DNA of 64,000 nucleotides, from the NCBI GenBank assembly GCA_003117195.1, contig BDSI01000031.1, positions 1,029,501 through 1,093,500 on the forward strand, given 5' to 3'. Shown piece by piece: positions 1 to 11,300 of this stretch (positions are counted from its first letter, which is position 1; every line of letters begins with the position of its first letter). Both the position numbers and the translations under genes were made by a program. Under the pieces are notes generated by a model. It was given only the letters and a program-made list of their open reading frames with translations, made no database searches and was not told the DNA's origin. Source of the DNA: Eudorina sp. 2006-703-Eu-15. Its lineage: Eukaryota > Chlorophyta > Chlorophyceae > Chlamydomonadales > Volvocaceae.

Positions 1-544
1 GTGGGGTCGGGTAGTGTATAGAGAATAGACCCGCCCGACCCGTGGGGTCGGGTGGTGTATTGGCGGTGCGGCTTTGGGGCTGGGGTTAGGGCAGGGTGGG
101 TTTGAGTTTGTAGATCTGGGGCTGAGGGGACTCGGGCGGTCACGAGGAAGTGGGCAGGCAGGCAGGCAGGCAGGCAAGAAGGAGGGGGTGAAGAGGAAGG
201 AGCAACGGCCCCCGGGCCCCGGCACATCCAAGGGGAGGAGGGGGGTGTTGGCAGTTGGAGGCAGTGGACTACGGACGGGACCCGCCCCGCCCGCCCGGCC
301 CCGGAGGACCCGCGATGGGGGGCACTCGGGACTGACTGGGGGCTCAGGATGTAAAGGACAACCCTCGCGCACCCTCCACACACCCGCATCTCCTCAGGCA
401 ACCCATCCTCGCACACCCACGTCTCCCTCCCCTCGCATTCCCCCTCCCAAACCATTCTTCACAGCCCCCCCTCCCCCCGCCCCCCTTCCCCCCCCTCCCC
501 CGCCCCCCCCCCCGCCCCCTCCCCCCTCGCCCCGCCCCCCTCAC
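1..544. other. Left edge: intronic or intergenic, no coding exon recognised
   Basis: If the PLP-enzyme gene continues, this is its next intron. It holds a direct repeat of a GTGGGGTCGGG-type motif near 1-55, a GGCA run near 153-175 and a C-rich tract at about 455-540. None of the next conserved blocks expected for the family is visible. Confidence 0.5.
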
Positions 545-718
545 CGAGTCGAGCGCCTCCCTGCCCAGGTCGCCGTGGCCGTACCCCGTGGACCCCGCGA
601 AGTGGTGGGGCCCGATGCGGTGGTCCCGGAACGCCTTCTGAACCTTCCGTACATTGGCGGCCACCAGCCGGTCGATTTCGGAGAACACGGGGGTCAGGTC
701 CTGGGCGCAGTTCCAGAT
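545..718 (-). CDS. Aluminium-resistance / methionine gamma-lyase-like PLP enzyme, one exon (partial)
   Basis: This single internal exon encodes 58 residues in frame, with an acceptor CAG at 721-719 and a donor GT at 544-543. It contains RIGPHHFAGSTGYGHGDLGR (coding bases within about 545-640), which matches the strongly conserved N-terminal block of the aluminium-resistance family (Pfam Met_gamma_lyase type), a fold-type I PLP enzyme related to cystathionine beta-lyases. Upstream residues DLTPVFSEIDRLVAANVRKV fit the helix before that block. The PLP lysine and the rest of the catalytic core should lie to the left of position 1 and are not in the window. The 5' exon was not located: a minus-strand open frame from about 1605 to 1100 is Arg/Ala-rich and could be a transit-peptide exon, but nothing confirms it. 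Substrate and compartment cannot be judged. Confidence 0.78.
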
Positions 719-1934
719 CTGAAGGGGGGGCAGGGGGGTCGGGTGGGAGCGGGGGGAGTGGGGGACTGGGTGTGGGGTACGGGTGTGGGGAAGAGGGAGG
801 AGGGGGTTTGGGCAGAGGGTGGAGGCTTGGATGCGGAAGGAACTCGAGGCAGGTGGAGGGTCGGGCGGGGCGGGGCCGGCCGGGGCCTCGGGTGCTGGGA
901 CGGAGGGGAGGGAGGCGGCTGGGTGAGCTGTACGGGGCCAACTGACCTGATGGGGCGTGTGTATGTGTGCCGCCGGGAGTTGGGGTCCCGGAGGCTCAGG
1001 CCGCCGGGAGTTGGCTCAGGAGATGTGTTTTCAGTGTGGAACCCGTGTGAGAGAGCGTGTGTGTGTGTGGGGGGGGGGATGGGCCGGTAATTTGGGTTTG
1101 CGTCCTGATGCGGTCTGACCACCATGTCCGGATGCGGCCTCCCGGCGCGTCTGACCACACCGGCTGGTCATGACGAGTATTTCATTCAGATCTTTGGATT
1201 CCGGGGGGTGGCAGAGCCGCCCGCGGATGCCATGGCCTGGCACAGTTGCAACGGTGGCCACGAGCTGGGGGCGTTGCACAACCACCACCTGCCCAGCCGG
1301 CCGCCCGCTGCAAAGAGGCCGTGTTCTAGCTCGCAGGTCATCCATCGCTTTTAAAGAGACGCGGTTGCGGCGGCAGCGCACCTGGTCAGCCACGGACAGC
1401 TCCTGCATCGGCTCGTCAACGACTGGTCCGTGCGTCGCTGGCGGCTCAGCGGTCGCCCATTTTGTTCGATTTGCAGAGCGACGCTCGCCGTTGACAATTG
1501 TGAGACTGCGCTGGCGAGTCACCGGTCTGGCAGCTAGAGGTGCGCCGGTGGCGCCGCTGTGCGCCCGGTTTGCGAGAGGACAACGAGGACAACGTGCAAG
1601 CATTTTCACACGTGATCACTAAGAATATGTCGATATGGAATTACACTTCACACAGCAGGGTGCCAACACCGACTGTTCATTTTCGCCGATTACAGTTTTG
1701 GCCGTACACAAATGTTGCCTGGTGATGGAATGCTATGCTGCATTGCAGAAAGCTTTCAAGTGATTACTCAGGTGTTCAAAACCAAATCAAATGTGAAGTT
1801 AAGACCATGTAGTTGTAAACACGTCTGTTGTGTTTGTTACTCATGCAACCTTGTGCTTAGCGAACTTGGGAACATCCCCGCGAGCTCTATTATTTATCAA
1901 CACAATGAGAACCGTCCAGACGTGAGTAGGACCT
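719..1934. other. Divergent intergenic region between the PLP-enzyme gene and the EDEM-like gene
   Basis: The first part is G/C-biased satellite sequence. GC drops clearly at about 1600-1930, just before the EDEM-like start codon, as expected for promoter and 5'-UTR sequence between divergently transcribed genes. A minus-strand open frame at about 1100-1605 could hold a 5' exon of the left gene. No TATA box was identified with confidence. Confidence 0.4.
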
Positions 1935-4900
1935 ATGTTGCGGTCGGCTGTGGCACTCATTTTCGGGCTTGGCCTCCTCCAAGCCATCGAAGCAGGGAGG
2001 CCCGGCCGGGAGGTGAAGGTGAGCTTGACATCGCGATCAGGGCCAGTACCAGCGTTCCCGCCCGGACGACCACGTCATCGGTTCCCGCCTGGTGCACTCG
2101 CGTCAAACCACGATCGCTGCGCCCCCAGGCGATCTGGGACGACACGAGCGAAATTAATGCGACGCGCGTGGAGGAGCTCAGGTGAGGTGCCACTGGCTCG
2201 TGGCTCCTCGAGCCTCAACAGGCCAACCGTACCTCCAACCGCCCGTCTGGACTCGATGCCTTCTCGCCCCGCTTCCTATTGACGCAACCCGCAAGCTTCC
2301 CAACCCCATTTTGTCATCAGCACGGCACTGCGAAACCGCATGGGAGCACCAAACTGGTGACCCCCAACCCCGATACCAACCCCCCACCCCGATACCGCCG
2401 CAACACCAAACCGCAGGCAGCAGGCCTGGGAGATGTTTGACCACGGATACCGCAACTACATGGAGCACGGGTTCCCCCACGTAAGTCAGCACCCGCCCCA
2501 TCCCCTCCCTCCCTTGCGTGCCGTACCCCGCCGTACCCCGCCGCCCTCGGGGTAGGAACAGCGCCCCGCAGCGCACCCCGGGTGAAACCAGGTTCCGGGG
2601 CAAGGACGGGAGCATATCCAGCCATCAGCCGCCTCTGAGCCGTATCCTTTACCTCAACCTCCCATCCCCGCCTCTGCGCCCCTTGCCCCTGATCCCGAGC
2701 TCCTCGTGCCGCCCAGCTGCACTCCCGCACTGGAACAGCCCCGCTCGCCGGACACCTGCGCATCGCCTGCCCGCCTCCCACCCTATAACCCTACAGCGCC
2801 TCAGCCCGCGCCTCCCCCGCCCCCCTCCTCCCTCCCCCTGCCCCCCCCCTCCCCTCCTCCCTTCCTCCCCCCAGGACAACCTGCTGCCCATCAGCTGCAG
2901 CGGCAAGGACTGGCAGGGCGGATTGGCGATCACCCTGGTGGACTCGCTGGATGCGCTGGTGGTGGGTGCTCCAGGGGGCCGGGGCTCGGGGGCCGGGGGC
3001 CCCGGGGGTCCAGGGAGGGTCCGAGCCCCACCGGGCCCCGGGGACCAAGGGAACCATGGGTCACTGGTCTGTGGGCGCCCCTTGGTGGCGCCGTGCTCTG
3101 GGTAGTGAGCCCGTTCCGCCGGCCCGTTCCCCATTGCCATCTCTCCTCGCGGCCACGTCCGCCCCATTGCCATCTCCGCAGCCAACCCCCCCCCGCCCTG
3201 GCCTCCCTTCAGCTCCTGAACCGCCGTCAGGACCTGGTGGAGGCGGTGGACCTGGTGCAGGAACACCTGACCTTCGATAAGGACATCAAGGTGGGGGGCC
3301 TGAGGCTGCGGATGCGGCTGCTGCTGCGGGGGTTGGGGTTGGGGTTGGGGGGTGGAGTGCCGAGTGGGCGGGGTTGTGCGGCCTTGGTCGACGGCACACG
3401 GTGGACGGCGGGCGGGTGGGCGGGGCGGGAGCTGAGGTGAAGGACGCTGGGGTGGAGGACGGTGGCGCCCACCCGCGCGCGAGAGGGAGGAGGGGGGACC
3501 GCGGTCTGAGACAGTGAGAGCCGCGGGAGCAGGCTGCTCGAGTCGTGAAGGGGTTGGGCCCCGATCCGCCAATCCCTTTCCCCCTTCGCGGCCCCTCGGG
3601 CTCCCCGGCTGGGGGGACGGAACACCACAACCCCACTGCACCACGTTCCTGCACCACGTTCCTGCACCACGTTCCTGCACCACGTTCCTTCTCCCTCTAC
3701 CCTCCTCCACCTCCCTCCCCCCCCCCCTCCCCCTCAGGTGCACGTGTTCGAGACGGTCATTCGGGTGCTGGGGGGCCTCCTGTCGGGCCACATGCTGCTG
3801 GAGCGGAACCCGCACCTGGCGGCCATACCCCCGGAGGACCAGGAGGCGGGGCCGGACCGGGAGACGGAGGGGGGCACGGGGCGCCAGGGAGAGCCCCCGG
3901 CAGCGGCGGCGGCGGCGGCAGCGGCGGCGGCGGCGGCGGCGGCAGCGCCGTCGCCGGTGAGCTACAGCGCGAGTGTGGCCACTAACGCGACGGTAGCTGG
4001 CGCTGCAGCGGCGCCTGCGGAGGCGGTTGCAGCGACAGCGGCAGTGGCAGTAGCAGCCGCGCCAGATGAAGCGGTGGTAGCAGCGGCAGCAGCGCGGATG
4101 GCAGCGGAGGCGGCGGCTGGGGAGGCCGCGAGGGTTACGGCAGCGGTAGAGGCCGGGCTGAGCGCGGTGTATGGCGAGGAGGGGGCGGCAGGGGCCGTCA
4201 GCCCGGCGGCGGCGCTGCCGACGGCCCGGGCGCTGGAGGCGGGACTGGTGGGCCGATCGGACGCGGAGGAGGAGACGGAGCCTACGGGGCAGGCGGCGGA
4301 GGCGGAAGCCCGTGGGGCGGCGGACGCCGGGGTGGCATGCGGCTCGAGCTCGACTGGTTCCGCCGACGGCGGAAGGGGAGGAGGACATGCACACACAGCA
4401 GTATCAGTATCAGCAGCAGCAGCAGCAGTGGCAGCTTCGCCGCCGGCGCCTGCAGGGCAGCAGCACCCGGGGCAGCAGGTGCAGGCTGGGACGGTCCCAC
4501 ACCAGCACGTGTCGTCTTACGGCAGCGGCAGCAGCGGGCTGGACGCGGCGCCCAACCCCTGGACCACTGGTCCAGGGACGGGCGGGGCTCCGGAGCAAGT
4601 GCAGTACGAGCAAGTGCAGTACGAGCACGGCCGAGTAGAGGTCCCCGAGTGGGAGGAGCAGGACGCCCTGCCCTCGGGAGCTGATGCCGCGGTCGTACAT
4701 GCCTCGGCGTCCTCGGGTGCGGATGGCAGCGGCGGCGATGGTGGCGGCCGGGGTGCTGACGGGGCCGGGGACCCCGCCAGGGATCATATCGTACAGAGTA
4801 CGACACATGGCTCCACACCTGGCGAGGGTGATGGCGGCGGCACCGGTGCTGGCCCGTCGGGGGCGGTTTCCGGTCCGGAGGTTAAGGCGGCGGCGGCGGA

Positions 4901-7900
4901 AGCTGCGGCCGCCACGGCGGCGGCGGCGGACGGCGCTGCGGTCGCTGACGGCGCCGCCGACGCCGACGCTGACGCTGCGACTGTTGGCGCACCCCGTCCC
5001 CCAAAGTCCGCCCCGGTGTACGACGGTGTTTTCCTGCGGAAGGCCGTACAGCTGGCGGACCGGCTGCTGCCCGCCTTCGACACGCCGTCGGGGTTACCCG
5101 CGCTGTTCGTACACCTCCGTAACGTGGGTGTGTCATGATGGGAAGGGGGTGGGCGCGCTAGCGAGGCGGGATCCGGGTAGTACGGCACCAGGAGGAGTCG
5201 TTAGCTTGATGGCGGCGGAGGTTCAGGTTACGGTTGGTGGTTGGCGGGTTGGTGGTCGGTGGTGGGCGGCAAGGCCTGATAAGGGAGGATGCGTTGGCGT
5301 CCCCTGCTTGCCTTCGCCCCCCCGCCCATCTACTCGCCCATCCCAACCCGCAAACGAACCAACCGACCAACCAACCTCTCCTCCCCAGGGCCCTATCCGG
5401 GACAGTAACAACAGCACCTGTACGGCGTGTGCTGGCACCTTGCTGCTGGAGTTCGGACTGCTGACGGCACTGACCGGTGGGTCGCTGAGGGAGGGACGTT
5501 TACGGGGTTGGGGTGAGGTGAGGGACACGGGCCGAGCGCCTGGGTGCTGCGGGGCCGGGGGCCGTCCTGGGGCCGGGGTCCCGCCCGTACTGCCAGCCAG
5601 CCACCCAGCAATCCCGCGCGCCGCGGTTGATACCCTGATGCGGCCACACTGCGCCGCCCGCCCTTTCCCCGCAACTACCGTAACCACCCCAACCATCATA
5701 ACCACCACCACTCCCCCGACCCCTCCCATTTTCCACCTTGCCCCCCGGCAGGCAACCCCGTGTACTTGGAGCGGGCCGAGTTCGCCGCCCGGCTGATGTA
5801 CGACCGACGTAGCCGACTGGGCCTTGTGGGGGCGTCCCTCAACGTGGTCAACAGCGAGTGGGCGGTCAAGGAGAGCACCATAGGGCCCGGATCGGACTCG
5901 TACTACGAGTACCTGTTGAAGGTACGACACGGCGGGATGGGGCGGGGGGACGGGCGGATGGCGGACGGCGACGAGGCGTGAAAGCGCGGCAGGCGGCGGC
6001 GGCGGCGGCGGAGGAGGTCCTGGTACAGTTCCTCTTTCACTGGATCTTTGCTCTGGCAGCAGTCAGTGCCGTTGATTGTTGCCCACCTATTCGCCATACC
6101 CTCCCCTCCCCTCCCGTCCGCTCCCGCCTCCCCGCCCCGCCCCCCGCCCCGCCCCTCAGGCCTACCTGATGTTCGGCAAGTCCGAGTACCTGGACATGTT
6201 TGCGGATCTGTACGCCAGTACCATGAGGTGGATGCAGGTGAGGGGGGGGCTGTGCTGGAGGGGGGAAGAGAGGGGGATGGAGGGTGTGTGTGGAGAGGGT
6301 TGATAACGGCATGCGGCTCCCGCCCACTGCTACAACACCCCAGCCCCCGCTGCTCCCGGGCAGTCCGCGCAGCCCGCCCTATCCGCCCCCTCGCTGTCAG
6401 TCCTGTAACCCCTCCCCCCGCCCTGCCTCCCTCCCCGCCCTCCCTACCCCTCGTTTGCCGGTGCCGCCGCCTCCCGATGGCTTGCCCCTTTTTCTCCTCT
6501 TTGTAACCCCCCGCCTCCGCCCCCAACCCCTCTCCCCCCCTCCCCCCCTCCCCCCCAAACAGATCCCCGGCACCTTCAAGGGCTACAGCTTCCTGGTGGA
6601 TGTCCACATGGACAACGGCCGCATTGCCCGACCCTTCGTGTCCAGTCTGGGGGCCTTCTGGCCGGGCATGCAGGCGCTGGCGGGTAGGGGCGGGAGGGAG
6701 GGGGGAGAGGGCGGGGAGGGGGGCGCTGCCTCTAGGGTTTGTGTGCGACTGTAAGGGGTGGGCGGGTGGGTGGGTGTGGGGGTGGGTGATTCCGGTGGGG
6801 GTCCTCCTCTCTCGTGATGAGGAGGCTCCGGGGGGCAATGGGGCCGGGGTCAAGACTCCCCCCCCACACACCCGGTCTCCGTACACCCCCCCCCCAGGCC
6901 AGGAGCGCGACGCCATCGAGCTGCACGCCAACTTCACCGCCGCCTGGCGCACCTTCGGCTGGCTGCCCGAGGTGTTCGGGATAGACCTGAGCAAGGTCCA
7001 CCCGGAGGACCCCGGCTACAACCTGAGGCCCGAACACATCGAGTCCACATACCTGCTGCACTGCCTCACGCAGGTGGGTGCGGGGCGGGGCGGGGGTGCC
7101 GTATGACAGTGAAAACGTGTCGTACATGCCGTACTTGCCGTACATACCGGGGGCGGTGTGTGATAGCACGTACCTTAGAACGCGAGGTGCGGCACTTGAG
7201 GGGTTGGGTTGAAGCCGCCAGGCGGGCGGGCGGGCGGGCGGGCAGGCAGGCAGGCGGCAGGTGATATTCTTCCGCGCGCTGGGTCGCGCTGCCACATCCG
7301 CTCCCTCCTTCCTCCCTCCGGGCCCCCCCCGCGCCCAAGCCCCGCGCCCCCCTCCCCCCTTTTGAATATGTCTACCAATTTTCTGTACCCCCCGCCCTCC
7401 AGGACCCCGCCTACCTTCGTGTGGCCGCCAACATCCAGTCCACCCTCCACGACCACAACCGTGTCAAGTGCGGGTACACCGGTGTCAACCACGTGGACAC
7501 GGGTGGGGCTGGGGGGCGGGCTGGGGTGTGTGGGGCTGGGGCTGGGGCTGGGGCTGGGGTGTGTGTGGATGGGGGGAGAGTTACGGGGCTGGAGGGCGGG
7601 TGGGTGGCTGAGGGCGTTGGGTGGCTGCCACCCGCGCTGCCAGCTCGGTCCTCTGGGGCGAGGAGGCAGACCAAGGGAGCACATACCAGGGACCCCAACT
7701 CCAGGCCGGGGCCGCGCCTCCCCGACCCCCCCCCCACGCCCCACACACACACGGGCTTGCGACGGGAAGGGGTGTACGACAGGGAAGCTTGCGTGGTGAT
7801 GTGCTGCCTTGTGCAAACCATAGCCCCATCATGGAGCACCCGACTGCATACCCGGACCCAGCAAGGCCTGACGCGTGCGAGCCGCCTCGCTCTGGCTCAG

Positions 7901-8272
7901 CTGGGCAGGCAGGCCTGCCGGAGGGTGCAACCCTAGCTATTACGATTAGGTTAGGACGCGGGACCAGGCTAGTTTTACCGCACCAAGCAGGGGCGCGCCT
8001 CCGAAACGCGCCCTGGGTGCTGCAAGGACTTGAGGAGGTTGAACAGCGGACTGCGAGGCGCAGACCGCCCGGGATGGGCCTTCGCCCACTCCCTTGAGGG
8101 GGCACAGCGGTCACCGATCCTCGGGGATCGGGCACGCGCCCTAGGTTGAGAGCGAGGGGACAGAGGCCCCTTACGCCCCTTTCCCCCGTATCCGGGGGAA
8201 AGTGCTTCGGCGGTCTCCCGTATGGGGCGGGTTAGCGCCCCCGGCCAGTGTCGGCCCGGCAGATATGTAACG

Positions 8273-8368
<96 letters not shown>

Positions 8369-11300
8369 CGATGGATGCGGATGTGGAGGGGGGCATCCCT
8401 TGGCTCGCGAACCCGCCCTCCCCCCTCCCCCCCGAACGGATACGTCCACCAGCGTCCCGCCCTCCCTCCTTCCCCCTCCCCCCCGAGCCGCACCCTCACC
8501 CCCGCACCTCCTCCTCACATCCCCCCGCACCCGCGGCTGGCGTCCGGCGGGGTCAGTTTCGTGCGCTCTCAGTCGGGTGAGGTCACTGCCTACAAGCTGG
8601 ACGTCGTCGCCTGTCGCTGGCGACCCGGGTACAGTCCGATTCCCCACCGGGCCTCTGCTCTGGCAGCCGCGCAGTAGGAATGGCTGTCTACCAACGCCCC
8701 ATGTCACCCCCCTCCCACCCTCGCATCCCCCCACACCTCCCTTCCATCCCCCCCCTCACACCCGCCCTCCCGCCACCCCTCCCGCCACCCCTCCCGCCAC
8801 CCCTCCCGCCACCCCTCCCGCCACCCCTCCCGCCACCCCTCCCGCCACCCCTCCCGCCGCCCCCTCCCGCAGGCGAGCACGGCGACCTGATGGAGTCGTA
8901 CTTCCTGTCCGAGACCGCCAAGTACCTGTACCTCTTGTTCTCTGACGCCCCGGGACTCATCGACTACTACGTGCTGACCACTGAGGGACACGTCATGGCG
9001 CCACTGCCCGACCCCCACCGGCTGGATGTGGCCCGGCTGTCGGTGCAGTGGGGGCGGCAGGAGGAGGGGGAGGAGGGGGAGGAGGACGGGGAGGTGGTGG
9101 TGCGGGGGGCGGCAGCGGCGGCGGCGGCGGCGGAGGGGCCCGGCAGCGGTGAGGAGGACCGGGGGGGGCGGGGCAAGGGCGGCGGGACGGCGGCGGCGGC
9201 GGTGCGGGCGGCGGTGGATGCGCTGGTGGCGGCGATGGGGGCGGCAGCGGCGGCGGTGACGGGCCACCAGGGCGCGGGCGCGGGGGCGGGAGGCCACCCC
9301 CACCCCCACCAGCACCCCCCTGCGCAGCAGGCTCAGCCACAGCAGCCGCCTGTGGGGCAGCAGCAGCCGCACCAGCAACAGCAACGCGAAATGGGGGACG
9401 CGGCGGAAGCAGGCGCCACTGCGGCGGCGGTGGCTGCAGCCACTGCGGCTGGCGCCGCCGATGTGGGGGCAGCAGCCCCTCCTCCTCCTCCTCCTCCTTC
9501 TCCTCCTCCCACCGCGGAGCAGGGTATCGACGCGGCGTCGTCGCCGCCCGACGACTGGCCGCTGCTCGAACAGCTCCCGCCTCCGCCGCCGCCGCAACCA
9601 GCCCATGATGTGGCCGCCGCTGCCGTTGCCGCCGATGTCGGCCTCGTCCAGTTTACAGCCGCAGCCCCAGTCGCGGCCGCTACCTTTGACGCTGCTGCTG
9701 CTACAGCTCAGGACGCTGGTACTGCTGCTACAGCCCCCGACGTGGCTGCCGACGGCCCCCTGGACCCCCCCGCGCCACAACATCATGGTGCCGCACATGG
9801 TGCCGTACCTGCGTGGGCGGTCACCACCCTGGATGATGACGAGGACGGCGATCTGGACGCTCCAGGGGAGGGCGGTGCGGCGGCCGAGACGGCGGCGGCG
9901 GAGACCGCCCCGGAGCCGCCAGCGGCCGAGACGGCGGAGGCCGCCATCGCAGCTGCGGGGCGTGCTGCGCCGGGGGGTGGTGCCGGAGGCGATATCGGGT
10001 CAGCGGCGCGCGAGGTGGAGTCGCACACCACCAGTAGCAGCAGCAGCAGCAGTAGCAGCAGTAGCCATCCGGAGATTGTGAGCTCCGAAACCGCCCCACG
10101 AGGAGATTTCTCCACGCCCCCCCACCCTGGAGTGGACGCCGCGTCCCCAGCCGCCCCGACCCCCCCCTCCGCCACCTCTCCCTCCCCCTCCGCCAGCTCC
10201 GCCCGGCCCCCGGTGAGCTGGAGGTGCCGCAGCCCATCCCCCCCAACTGCCGCAAGGTCTGCACCCCGCCCTCGGCCCAACAGCAGGTGAGCACGCGCGA
10301 GTTACCTGACCCCCTCAAACCCCCCCCCCCAAAAAACAAAAAAAACAAACACAAACACCCCTACCGATTCTCTCGCTAGGCGCACCCGCACCAATTCGCC
10401 GTTGCCAAGCACCTCCGCGCGACCCGCCTCCCACTCCCGTCACACACCGGAAAGGGGAGGCAGGGTGCTGGATGAACCCACCCACCTACCCGCCCGCGTC
10501 CGATATCCACGCGGCTCCCCACCTAAACCCCCCACCTAACCCCCCGCCCACCTCCAGCCCCGCCCACCTACCCCATCTACCGCCACCTCCCGATATGTGC
10601 CGCCGCGCTGGGCGTTGCATTCAAGTCGAACCCACCCCTTCATAACCCGCCTACCAATTGCCTAACCCACCCGCCAACCTCCCACCCTGTTAGGCCGCCG
10701 TGGAGTCCCGGCTCCGCGCCGCCTTCCCGCTGCTCGCGCTGCGGCGGGAGGACGCGGAGCTGATCCGCCACCGCCGCTGCGTGTCGTGTGTGGTGGTGAC
10801 CCGGCGGTTGGCGGAGGAGCCCGCGGCGGACGAGGAGGTGCGGGCGAGGATCATGAGGCTGCCGCAGCAGAGCATTGACGAGGTGCAGCCGCTGGGGCAG
10901 GGAGGTGAGGGGGGCGGGGAGGGGGGAGGGGAGGGGGGAGGGGAGGGGGGCGGGGAGGGGGGCGGGGAGGGGGGCGGGGAGGGGAGGGGAGGGGGCGGCG
11001 AGGGGCAGGGGAGGGGAGGGGGGCGGGGAGGGGAGAGGGGAGAGGGGAGAGGGGAGGGGTGAGAGGGGAGAGGGGAAATGGGTTTTCGAGGGTGAAGGAC
11101 GAGGGGGAAGGGGCTCTGCGGCCGTTCGGTTGGGCTCCGGGAGCAGGGGGCGGGGGGTTGCGGGTCAGGGGACTGGAGGGGGGCCTGCAGTCATGTCTGG
11201 CATGAGGAGGGCGGCAGTCCGGGTGGGGGTTTGCGTAGGGGCCGCAGAGCAGGCGCTCAAGCCCGAACCCTTGGACCTTGGGTCCTTTGAAGCCTGGATC

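Noticed and set aside
8222..8580. His-Thr repeat proteins over the (AC)n runs
   Set aside because: Microsatellite translation in an intron; the same applies at 32.2 and 37.1 kb.
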